Assembly: GCF_001908205.1 (NCBI RefSeq)
Contig: NZ_LGHL01000122.1
Location: 1 to 64,000 of the forward strand
Reading direction: 5' to 3'
Length of the DNA: 64,000 bases
Source of the DNA: Bradyrhizobium sp. NAS80.1
Lineage (GTDB): Bacteria > Pseudomonadota > Alphaproteobacteria > Rhizobiales > Xanthobacteraceae
The translations under genes were made by a program, and so were the position numbers. The notes under the pieces are model-generated. The model had not been told where the DNA came from. It saw only the letters and a list, made by a program, of their open reading frames with translations, and made no database searches. Below are positions 16,007 to 23,747 of the stretch, piece after piece; the first letter of the stretch is position 1, and each line of letters opens with the position of its first letter.

Positions 16007-16747
16007 ATGATCGTTCGCCAAGCCGCAAACGTCCTGGAGATCATGGAATTCTTCGCGCAAACGAGGAAGCCGGCGACGCTTGCCGAGATCGCCGATCATT
16101 TCGGCTGGCCGCGCTCGTCGACTTTCAACCTGCTCGCGACACTCTCCGAGAAGGGCTATCTCTATGAGCCGCGGCCGCGCGCCGGATTCTATCCGACGCC
16201 GCGGTGGCTGGCGATGGCACGGTTGATCTCCGAGGTCGAGCCGCTGCCGCCCTGGACGCACACGCTGATCGCCGATCTCTCCGCCGAGACCGGCGAGACC
16301 GCCTCGATCGTGGCGCCGGCCGGCGTGATGGCGGTGTTCATCGACGTCGTGGAATCCAGGGCCGCGATCCGCTATTTCGCGACCATCGGCCATCGCGTTC
16401 CGATCCACGCCACCGCGAGCGGCCGCGCGCTGCTGCTGCAATATTCGCCGGAGGAGCGCGACTCAGTCTACCGCAAGATCGAATTCAAGCAGTACGGCCC
16501 GTCGACGCCGATCAGCATCGAGGCGGTCGAGACCGAGCTGCGCAATTCGATGGCGCGCGGCTATTGTCAGAGCTTTGCCGACTACAGCCGCGACCTCGCC
16601 GGCGCCGCGATCCCGCTGCCGATCGGCGACCGCCGTCTCTCCGTCGTCGTCGCAGGGCCCGAGTTTCGCATCGGCCCGAAGGTGCCGGAGGTGGCCGCAC
16701 TGATCGCGCGAACGGTCGACCGGCTGCGGCCGAAGACGGCAGCCTGA
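16007..16747 (+). CDS. IclR-family transcriptional regulator
   Basis: A 246-residue IclR protein. The N-terminal winged helix (about 1-62) includes TLAEIADHFGWPRSSTFNLL as the helix-turn-helix; the C-terminal effector domain (about 75-245) includes the family segment HATASGRALLL. It lies downstream of the CoA-transferase/MaoC/CitE arm, separated by a terminator and a repeat, and is probably transcribed on its own. It is the best candidate to control the divergent promoters at 13200-13332, its ligand being the cluster's substrate or a CoA intermediate. Confidence 0.93.
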   Translation: MIVRQAANVLEIMEFFAQTRKPATLAEIADHFGWPRSSTFNLLATLSEKGYLYEPRPRAGFYPTPRWLAMARLISEVEPLPPWTHTLIADLSAETGETASIVAPAGVMAVFIDVVESRAAIRYFATIGHRVPIHATASGRALLLQYSPEERDSVYRKIEFKQYGPSTPISIEAVETELRNSMARGYCQSFADYSRDLAGAAIPLPIGDRRLSVVVAGPEFRIGPKVPEVAALIARTVDRLRPKTAA

Positions 16748-16754
16748 GCTGACC

Positions 16755-17171
16755 TCATTCGAATCCCTGAACGGGCGGCGCCGAAGTCTCTGTCGGCACC
16801 GGAGGAGCAGCTTGAACAGGCTCCGCAGCAGGCGCGGCTTGAACCGGCGGAGTGCTGGCAGCTCTCATCTGGCCGCTGGCATCCATCGCCTCGCGTGTAC
16901 GCGGCGGAGCGCCGGTCGCGGCTACGGGGTACGCCTCGCGGCGCGGCGGCTGCCGATGTCTCGCCGTGCGCGAACCTCTCACGCCCCAGGACCGGGCGAT
17001 CGAAGGTCCGGCGGTATAACCGACCACCGCTCCCGCGACGGCTCCGATCGGACCCAGCACGACGGCGCCTGACACGGCTCCCAATGCCGCAGCACCGGCG
17101 CGCTCCTGCGCGACGGCGCTTGCAGGCACGCCAGCCAATATCACGATGGCAGTAATCAGAGCTTTGTTCAT
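16755..17171 (-). CDS. Exported glycine-zipper protein, 138 aa
   Basis: Small envelope protein. The start is the ATG at 17171, with GGGAGG upstream, rather than a GTG nine codons earlier. Residues 1-21 form a Sec signal peptide (MNKALITAIVILAG..ASAVAQ). Residues 25-55 are a glycine zipper with G-x-x-x-G repeats (GAVSGAVV, GAVAGAVVG), a segment that inserts in or packs against membranes. The C-terminal 60 residues are proline- and alanine-rich and probably disordered, with a repeated VQAAP. It converges on the IclR gene (7 bases between stops). Function unknown; structural or surface roles are usual for such proteins. Confidence 0.8.
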   Translation of the reverse strand: MNKALITAIVILAGVPASAVAQERAGAAALGAVSGAVVLGPIGAVAGAVVGYTAGPSIARSWGVRGSRTARHRQPPRREAYPVAATGAPPRTREAMDASGQMRAASTPPVQAAPAAEPVQAAPPVPTETSAPPVQGFE

Positions 17172-17296
17172 CAGAGCGCCTCCCTCGCGGGAGATCACTC
17201 TTACTCAAATATGGCTGCAGGACGTTTGTTCGTTGCCCAACACGGGGCAATCGCCGATGGAACTCCGGCAATACAAAGGCGGTCGTCTCGCCTGCC

Positions 17297-17410
17297 GCCA
17301 TCCTTCGAGACGCCCGCCTACGGCGGGCCCTCAGGATGAGGTCGCGTTTTGCGGCGAGATATCAAACCCTCATGGTGAGGAGCCCGCCGAAGCGGGCGTC
17401 TCGAACCATG
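17297..17410. repeat. Two-armed intergenic repeat, copy 1
   Basis: Two hairpin arms, CCATCCTTCGAGACGCCCGC...CAGGATGAGG (17298-17341) and CCTCATGGTGAGGAGCCCGC...TCTCGAACCATG (17368-17410), lie between the glycine-zipper and FAH genes. The same pair of arms recurs inverted at 37782-37895 and in diverged form at 42266-42404. Confidence 0.8.
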
Positions 17411-17428
17411 CAGGCCGAGCTGCTGCCA

Positions 17429-18220
17429 CTACACGATCTTGATCGACATGTCCGGCAGGCCGTCGAGCTTGCACAGCAGCACATCGCCCTTCACCACCGG
17501 GCCGACATTCTCCGGCGTGCCGGAATAGATGATGTCGCCGGCCTTCAGCTCGAACGCTTCCGACAGCTTTGCGATCTGCTCGGCCACGCTCCAGATCATC
17601 TTGCTCAGATCCGAGCTCTGCTTCACCGTCCCGTTGATCGCGAGCGAGATGGCGCCCTTCTCGAAATGGCCGGTCTTGCTGGCCGGATGGATCGGCCCGA
17701 TCACCGCGGCGTGGTCAAAGCTCTTGCCGATCTCCCAGGGCTTCTTTTCCGCGGCCATCCCGTTCTGGAGGTCGCGCCGGGTCATGTCGAGGCCGAGCGC
17801 GTAACCGTAGACATGGTCGAGCGCCTTCTCGGCCGGGATGTTGGTACCGCCGGACTTCAGCGCAGCAACGAGCTCAACCTCGTGGTGATAGTTCTTGGTC
17901 AGCGACGGATAGGGATGGTCGGCGACCTCGCCGATCGCGACGTTCTGGATCGCGTCCGTCGGCTTCTGGAAGAAGAAGGGTGGCTCGCGGTTCGGATCCG
18001 AGCCACGCCCGATCGCATGCGCGGCGTAGTTGCGGCCGATGCAGTAGATGCGGCGGACCTGGAACACTTGGGTCTCGCCGACGATCGGGATCGTGACCAT
18101 CGGCACCGGGAAGATCGGCTTCGGGCCGGCCTGCGCTGCGGCTGGCGTTGCCTCGGCGATGCCCGCCGCGGTCATCGCGGCTGCGGCGGCGAGCACGTCA
18201 CGTCGAGAGGTTCTTGTCAT
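17429..18220 (-). CDS. Tat-exported fumarylacetoacetate hydrolase-fold protein
   Basis: A 263-residue FAH-superfamily protein carrying a twin-arginine signal (SRRDVLAAAAAMTAAG, cleavage near residue 30, ATPAAAQA). The catalytic-domain features are CIGRNYAAH, the metal ligands in HHEVELV and GLDMTRRD, and GDIIYSGTPENVGPV near the C-terminus. FAH enzymes hydrolyse or decarboxylate C-C bonds in acylpyruvates and ring-cleavage products and are normally cytoplasmic, so export of a folded, metal-loaded copy is unusual. It lies 59 bases downstream of the exported heme/propeller protein and is probably in the same operon, which suggests periplasmic breakdown of a keto compound. The substrate is unknown. 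Confidence 0.88.
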   Translation of the reverse strand: MTRTSRRDVLAAAAAMTAAGIAEATPAAAQAGPKPIFPVPMVTIPIVGETQVFQVRRIYCIGRNYAAHAIGRGSDPNREPPFFFQKPTDAIQNVAIGEVADHPYPSLTKNYHHEVELVAALKSGGTNIPAEKALDHVYGYALGLDMTRRDLQNGMAAEKKPWEIGKSFDHAAVIGPIHPASKTGHFEKGAISLAINGTVKQSSDLSKMIWSVAEQIAKLSEAFELKAGDIIYSGTPENVGPVVKGDVLLCKLDGLPDMSIKIV

Positions 18221-18279
18221 GGTTCTGTTCCGTTTTCTTGGCCGCTGACTTTCAGCCGGCTATTCATAGGGTCAAACGC

Positions 18280-20439
18280 TCAATGGGCCAATGGATCTGG
18301 CCGCATCTGTACCTTGTAGACTTTGGGCGAGGCCTCTTTGCCGCCCTCTCCATGGAAGCTCGCCCGTGTTCCGGTCGTGCTCCACAGGCCGCGCCCTTTC
18401 CAGCCGGTGTCCGGATTGTCGATCCGGCCGTCGACATTCTTGGTGAAGAAACCGAGCGGATATGAATTGCGCATATTCACGAACTGGCCGTTGACCAGCG
18501 CAAGCAGCGACTCGCTGCCATTGGCGCTTGCGATCGGCACGTTCGCACCGAGGCCGAACGTATTGTAGCGGTCCACCCAGACATAATAGGCGTGGTTTGC
18601 GCTGCCGCTGGCGTCGAGTCCCCTAAACTGCGGTCCGGGCATGCGCCAGGTCTTCCAACCTTCCGGACACTGCTTGCCGTCCGCAGTCGTCGGTCCGTTC
18701 AGCGGCCCCTTGCAGAGGTTGCGGTCGAAGCTCGCGAGATGCCCGCTCGACAATACCGTCCACACCACGCCGTCCAGCCCCATGTCCAGACCACGCGGAC
18801 CGAACGTGCCCTCCGGCGGCTGATACACTTCGGACAGCGCTGTGTTGGCGGGGTCGGGCCCGGGCATCACGCGAACGATGTAGCCGGGCTGGTCGATGCG
18901 GGAAAAACCGCGATCCATCGCCTGGCCCCAGATCGAATCGTCGACCGGGCTCGGCATGATTCCGTAGAAGGACGCGGCAATACGTTTGTCCTTGGTCGGG
19001 TCGACCGGGTCCTTGTGCTCGACATAGGCATCGCGTTTGCCATTGCCGTTGGTGTCGATGATCAGCGGCGTCCAGCCCTGCGATTTCACGTCGTCGAGAG
19101 TCTCTCGATATTGCTTCGTGTTGAGCCAGCCAACCACCCCCCCGCCTAGGCCCGGACCGCCGGAGCTGGTCCACAGCGTTTGGTTGGCATCGTCGTCGAA
19201 ATAAAGGTGATGGGTTGTGAAGCAGGTGTTGATCAGATCCCATTTGCCCGTCGCGGGATCGAAGCGCGACAACTGGCGCAACGATGTCGCCTGCGGCGCC
19301 ACCTTCGCCGACGGCAAATCCGAGCCCTGCTTGCAATAGTCAGGATTGGCCGGCGGGCGTAGGCGCGCCGTGAACCAGACCTTGCCCTGTTCGTCCATCA
19401 TCACATTATGGATGCTGGTGTGGCCATCCCAGATCGGCTCGTCACCCCAATAGGCCGACGTTCCTCGCGGAGCATCGGTCGACGACGGCGTGTTCGGATC
19501 GAGATACGGATGCTTGATGGTGCCGGCGACGTTCTTCACGGGATCGAGCGTCGGCACGAGATCGGAACTCTCTTCCGACGATCCGTAGATCAGGCCGTTG
19601 GCGTTGACACGCGGATTGCGCTTGTCTGTCGAGATCGCATCGTGCTGATAGCGCGTCGGCGCCGCCCAGTCCCACATCGTGAACACGACGTTGCGTTCGA
19701 TGCCCTTGGGCCGTTCGGGCTTGTCGAAAGGCAATTCACCGGCCGCGATGCGATCGGTCCATTTCGAGAACAGGTCGTAGACCTTCTCCGGGCCCATGCT
19801 GGCCAGCACCGTCGCCATGTATTCCTGGGCCTGGCCTGCCTGGGTGCGGACCGCCCATGCGGTGTGGGAGTCGTAGCCCTCGGTGAACACCTTCGGGATC
19901 TCGCGGATGCCGCGCGTGCCGAGCGCGTGGCAGGACTGGCACATGTTCTTGACCGTATCGACCCACTGGGCCTGCGACTTCATGGTCTCCGGCATCTTGT
20001 TGCCCTTGTCGCCGGTACCGGGAAATTCCTCGGGCTTGGGGATGTCGAGCATCGAGTACCAGTACATGCCCGGATAGTTCTGCGCGTCCTGCTTGGGCGA
20101 GGCCGCGACGGCCTTGAAGTCCAGCACCTTGCCCGGACGAGCGTCCTGTTGCTCCGTGTCTTGCAGGCCGTAGCCGCGCACCCAAACCTTGTAGTTGGCA
20201 GCAGGAAGCTCCGGGATGACGAACCGGCCTTGATCGTCGGTCACCACCACTTTCGCGTATTTTGTCGGCAGGTCCTTGGTCTCGGCAATCACCCAGACCC
20301 CGGCTTCCGCGCCCTTGTCGCTGATCACCTGTCCGCCGATGTCGTTGGCGGATACCTCGACAGTCGCCGCCATCGCTGCAACGGCGTGCAACAGCGCAGT
20401 CGCGCCGAGATAGCCGGCAATCATTCGCCTCAAGCTCAT
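18280..20439 (-). CDS. Exported c-heme protein with Vgb-like beta-propeller
   Basis: A 719-residue periplasmic protein. Residues 1-24 are a Sec signal peptide. Residues 26-110 form a carboxypeptidase-regulatory-like beta sandwich (AEAGVWVIAET, DDQGRFVIPELPAANYKVWVRG). A single c-type heme site CQSCH is at 167-171. The rest contains repeated strands such as MMDEQGKVWFTAR and DMGLDGVVWTVLSSG, like virginiamycin-B-lyase-type seven-bladed propellers. A GGGAGGGAG ribosome-binding site precedes the ATG. It follows the 44-residue secreted peptide and precedes the Tat-exported FAH protein. I infer a periplasmic electron-transfer or substrate-oxidising protein; its chemistry is unknown. Confidence 0.8.
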   Translation of the reverse strand: MSLRRMIAGYLGATALLHAVAAMAATVEVSANDIGGQVISDKGAEAGVWVIAETKDLPTKYAKVVVTDDQGRFVIPELPAANYKVWVRGYGLQDTEQQDARPGKVLDFKAVAASPKQDAQNYPGMYWYSMLDIPKPEEFPGTGDKGNKMPETMKSQAQWVDTVKNMCQSCHALGTRGIREIPKVFTEGYDSHTAWAVRTQAGQAQEYMATVLASMGPEKVYDLFSKWTDRIAAGELPFDKPERPKGIERNVVFTMWDWAAPTRYQHDAISTDKRNPRVNANGLIYGSSEESSDLVPTLDPVKNVAGTIKHPYLDPNTPSSTDAPRGTSAYWGDEPIWDGHTSIHNVMMDEQGKVWFTARLRPPANPDYCKQGSDLPSAKVAPQATSLRQLSRFDPATGKWDLINTCFTTHHLYFDDDANQTLWTSSGGPGLGGGVVGWLNTKQYRETLDDVKSQGWTPLIIDTNGNGKRDAYVEHKDPVDPTKDKRIAASFYGIMPSPVDDSIWGQAMDRGFSRIDQPGYIVRVMPGPDPANTALSEVYQPPEGTFGPRGLDMGLDGVVWTVLSSGHLASFDRNLCKGPLNGPTTADGKQCPEGWKTWRMPGPQFRGLDASGSANHAYYVWVDRYNTFGLGANVPIASANGSESLLALVNGQFVNMRNSYPLGFFTKNVDGRIDNPDTGWKGRGLWSTTGTRASFHGEGGKEASPKVYKVQMRPDPLAH

Positions 20440-20498
20440 CGCTCCCTCCCTTTCGTTCTGCGTTTCGTCCGAACCTCTTGGCGGGCCGGACTCGTCCC

Positions 20499-20633
20499 TT
20501 ATGTTTTTACGCGATCGAAGAACTCCCGAACCTTCCGCGCGCCGACATCCGGGTCCGTTGCGGCTACCGCGAAGCCGGAGAACAGAACTGCCGCACAGGC
20601 GGCCACAAAGGAGCGTCGGAGAACCCTGCTCAT
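20499..20633 (-). CDS. Small secreted peptide, 44 aa
   Basis: A short gene 59 bases upstream of the heme/propeller gene on the same strand. GAGGAA lies six bases before the ATG at 20633. It encodes MSRVLRRSFVAACAAV..FSGFAVAA, a textbook Sec signal peptide of about 25 residues, then only about 19 mature residues (TDPDVGARKVREFFDRVKT). The position, ribosome-binding site and signal make it likely to be real. It may be a small partner of the exported heme protein, or the relic of a longer secreted protein. Confidence 0.5.
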   Translation of the reverse strand: MSRVLRRSFVAACAAVLFSGFAVAATDPDVGARKVREFFDRVKT

Positions 20634-20872
20634 GGGCATTTCCTCGATTGTTGTCTTGTTGTTGGTTGACTTATTACGCTGTCAGAAAAGGCCTCAACTT
20701 CCCAACGTCGTCAAGCTGTTCCAAATTGCCAACCTGATCGAGTCGCCGCCCAGCACCGGCGCGATCAGCTTCCGCGTTTTCGCCGCCGCGGCTTCCGTGC
20801 TCGGCGGGTTCTCGCAACGCATCATACGGATAACGCGCTAGGATCGTCATTTGACAGGACAGGGCGACCGCC

Positions 20873-22399
20873 ATGCAGGTGACCGGGAGGAGCAGTCGGA
20901 CCGCACCTGCGCGCGCCATCCGTGCCGCCGGCATGGCGCTGCTCGTCATCGCGATATCGCCGGGAGTCGGCAAAGCCGCGGAGATCGTCGCTCCCAAGGA
21001 GATGAGAGGGATCGGCACGATCGATACCCGCTTCCAGTCCTACAATGTCGAAATGGTCGAGGTGACCGGCGGCCGGTTCTGGAAACCCTATGCGCAAGGA
21101 GGCGGGCGCCGCGATCGCTACTCTTATCGACCGCCGATCGATCTCGCCAACCCCCGCCTGCGCAAGCTCGCCGGAGCGCTCGGGCCGGCCTATTTGCGCG
21201 TGAGCGGCACCTCGGCGAATGCAACCTTCTTCGCCGGCACCGACGGTACGCCGGCCGCACCGCCTGCCGGCTTCAACACCGTGCTCAGCCGCACGCAATG
21301 GCACGGCGTCGTTGACTTCGCGCGCGTGGCCGATGCGGAGATCGTGACGTCTTTCGCTGTCAGTCCCGGCAGCCGCGACACTGACGGCGCCTGGACACCG
21401 GACCAGGCGCAGCGCCTCGTCGACTTTACGCGCTCGCTGGGCAGCCGCGTCGCCGCCGCCGAATTCATGAACGAGCCGACGCTTGCAGCGAACAATGGCG
21501 CGCCGGTGGGATATGACGCGAATGCATACGGCCGCGACCTCAAAATCTTTCGCACGTGGATGAAGCGCGCGTCTCCCGAGACGTTGATCGTCGGGCCGGG
21601 CTCCGTCGGCGACTCCGCCTCGCCCTCGGCCACCGGCATCCACACGCGCGATCTGCTCGCCGCATCGGGCCCGGGACTCGATCGCGTCTCCTATCACCAC
21701 TACAACACGCTCTCGCGCCGCTGCGGCGTGCACGACGATCCGGCCCAGGCGCTATCCGAGGCCTGGTTGTCGCGGACCGACGTCGCGCTTGCCGTCTACC
21801 GCGGCTTGCGCGATGAGTTCGAGCCGGGCAAACCGATCTGGCTGACGGAGACTGCGGATGCCGCCTGCGGCGGCAATCCCTGGGATGCGACCTTTCTCGA
21901 CACCTTTCGCTATCTCGATCAGCTCGGTCGCCTGGCCAAAGCCGGCGTGCAGGTGGTGATGCACAACACGCTCGCAGGGAGCGACTACGGCCTGCTCGAC
22001 GAAAAGACATTTCGACCACGGCCGAACTATTGGGCCGCGCTGCTCTGGCATCGCCTGATGGGAACGACCGTGCTCGACGCGCGCATGGCCTCGACGCCGG
22101 CCATTCACGCCTATGCACATTGTCATCCCACGACGAAAGGCGCGGCGTCCGCGCTCCTCATCAACACGTCGCAACGTGGATCGCGCGCCGTGACGCTGGC
22201 GGCGCGCGCCGAGCGCTACACGCTTCGGGCACGCCGCCTCCAGAGCGCGAGCGTGCAATTGAACGGCACGACACTCGCCTTGACCGACAGCGACGATCTG
22301 CCCCACCTCGCGCCGCGAGTTGCACCGGCCGGTCAGATCCGCCTTCCGCCCACCAGCATCACTTTTCTGGTGATACAGGACGTGGCCGCCTGCCGTTGA
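20873..22399 (+). CDS. Exported GH79-family glycosidase (heparanase/glucuronidase-like)
   Basis: A 508-residue protein with an N-terminal signal region (hydrophobic 16-36). The barrel carries the acid/base motif FMNEPTL with Glu201, and the nucleophile motif WLTETADAACGG with Glu326. After it comes GVQVVMHNTLAGSDYGLLD and RPNYWAALLWHRLMGT, which closely follow the corresponding part of mammalian heparanase and of bacterial GH79 beta-glucuronidases as I remember them. The spacing between the two glutamates (125) is close to that of heparanase (118). It should release glucuronic acid or a methylglucuronic acid from a polysaccharide in the periplasm or outside the cell. No transporter adjoins it. 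Confidence 0.82.
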   Translation: MQVTGRSSRTAPARAIRAAGMALLVIAISPGVGKAAEIVAPKEMRGIGTIDTRFQSYNVEMVEVTGGRFWKPYAQGGGRRDRYSYRPPIDLANPRLRKLAGALGPAYLRVSGTSANATFFAGTDGTPAAPPAGFNTVLSRTQWHGVVDFARVADAEIVTSFAVSPGSRDTDGAWTPDQAQRLVDFTRSLGSRVAAAEFMNEPTLAANNGAPVGYDANAYGRDLKIFRTWMKRASPETLIVGPGSVGDSASPSATGIHTRDLLAASGPGLDRVSYHHYNTLSRRCGVHDDPAQALSEAWLSRTDVALAVYRGLRDEFEPGKPIWLTETADAACGGNPWDATFLDTFRYLDQLGRLAKAGVQVVMHNTLAGSDYGLLDEKTFRPRPNYWAALLWHRLMGTTVLDARMASTPAIHAYAHCHPTTKGAASALLINTSQRGSRAVTLAARAERYTLRARRLQSASVQLNGTTLALTDSDDLPHLAPRVAPAGQIRLPPTSITFLVIQDVAACR

Positions 22400-22443
22400 G
22401 CGCGCGCACCCCAAGGGAACCCAGCCGGCCCCATTATTCGTCA

Positions 22444-22472
22444 TTGACAAACTCATTCGCCATTATCTAATT
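22444..22472 (+). promoter_or_regulatory. Candidate sigma-70-type promoter
   Basis: TTGACA at 22444-22449, a 17-base spacer and CTAATT at 22467-22472 lie 54 bases before the binding-protein gene, in a local AT-rich patch after the GH79 gene. The -35 is perfect and the -10 is weak. Confidence 0.35.
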
Positions 22473-22525
22473 CATCGTCAGGACAAGCAGCCGCGCCTGG
22501 CGGCCAATCTGAAGAGGGAACGACG

Positions 22526-23740
22526 ATGAGAGGGCTTCTGGCCTGCGCGATGCTCGCGGCCATGACTTCGGCAGCCATGACCACTGCGGCGAGCGCGCAA
22601 GTTTCCGACGACGTGGTCCGGATCGGCGTGCTGACGGATCTGTCGAGCTGGGGCCGCGACAACAGCGGACCGGGCTCGGTCGAGGCCGCGAAGATGGCAG
22701 TGGAGGAATTCGGGCCGACCGTGCTCGGCAAGCCGATCGAGATCATCAGCGCCGACCACCAGATGAAGACCGATGTCGGCGTCAATATCGTGCGCGGCTG
22801 GTTCGACAACGGCAAGGTCGACGCCGTCGTCGACATCCCCAATTCCGGCATCGCGATCGCCGTCCACAACATGGTGCGCGAGCGCAACAAGATCGCGCTG
22901 CTCTCCGGCCCCGGCGCAAGCTCACTGACCGACGAGCTGTGCAGCCCGAACACCGTGCACTTCGCCTACGACACCTATGCGCTGTCGAAGGTGACAGCCT
23001 CGGCCGTGATCAACGAAGGCGGCAAATCCTGGTACTTCATCACGGCTGACTACGCCTTCGGCCAGCAGCTCGAGAAGGACGCCACGCGCTTCATCAACGA
23101 GATGGGCGGCAAGGTGCTCGGCGGCGTGAGGCATCCGACCAACACCGCCGACTTCTCGTCCTTTGCGCTCCAGGCGCAGAGCTCGAAATCCGACGTGGTC
23201 GCGTTCGCCAATGCCGGCCAGGATACTGACAATGCCATCAAGCAGTCCGGTGAGTTCGGCCTCGTCCAGGGTGGCCAGAAGCTCGTCGGCCTCCTGATGT
23301 TCGAAACCGATGTGCACGCGATCGGCCTGAAGTCCGCGCAGGGCACCTATATGACGACTGCGTCGTACTGGAACATGGATGAGCAGACTCGCGCCTGGTC
23401 GAAGAAATTCTTCGCCCGTACCAACGTGATGCCGACCATGATCCAGACCGGCGTCTATGGCTCGGTGCTGCACTATCTCAAGGGCATCAAGGCTGCCGGC
23501 ACCGACGATCCGGCCAAGGTCATGGCCAAGATGCGCGAGCTGCCGATCGAGGACGCCTTCGTTCATGGCGGCAAGCTTCGTGAAGATGGCCGCGTCATCC
23601 GCGACATGTATCTGGCCAAGGTGAAATCGCCCGATAAGTCCAAGGAGCCCTGGGACTATCTGGAGATCGTCAAGACCGTGAAGGGCGAAGACGCCTATCG
23701 CCCGATCTCCGAATCCAAGTGTCCGCTCCTGAAGAAGTGA
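22526..23740 (+). CDS. ABC transporter substrate-binding protein, Leu/Ile/Val type
   Basis: A 404-residue periplasmic binding protein of the branched-chain amino acid (type I) class. Residues 1-24 form a Sec signal peptide ending ASAQ. The mature start VVRIGVLTDLSSWGRDNSGPG and the DHQMKTDVG segment are typical of LivK/AmiC-like receptors that often bind aromatic or amide compounds in Bradyrhizobium. No livHMGF permease or ATPase genes are nearby, so it must share a transporter encoded elsewhere. It is followed by a KstD-like flavoprotein after seven bases and by an IclR regulator, suggesting that its ligand is that flavoprotein's substrate. Confidence 0.92.
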   Translation: MRGLLACAMLAAMTSAAMTTAASAQVSDDVVRIGVLTDLSSWGRDNSGPGSVEAAKMAVEEFGPTVLGKPIEIISADHQMKTDVGVNIVRGWFDNGKVDAVVDIPNSGIAIAVHNMVRERNKIALLSGPGASSLTDELCSPNTVHFAYDTYALSKVTASAVINEGGKSWYFITADYAFGQQLEKDATRFINEMGGKVLGGVRHPTNTADFSSFALQAQSSKSDVVAFANAGQDTDNAIKQSGEFGLVQGGQKLVGLLMFETDVHAIGLKSAQGTYMTTASYWNMDEQTRAWSKKFFARTNVMPTMIQTGVYGSVLHYLKGIKAAGTDDPAKVMAKMRELPIEDAFVHGGKLREDGRVIRDMYLAKVKSPDKSKEPWDYLEIVKTVKGEDAYRPISESKCPLLKK

Positions 23741-23747
23741 GGCCCGC

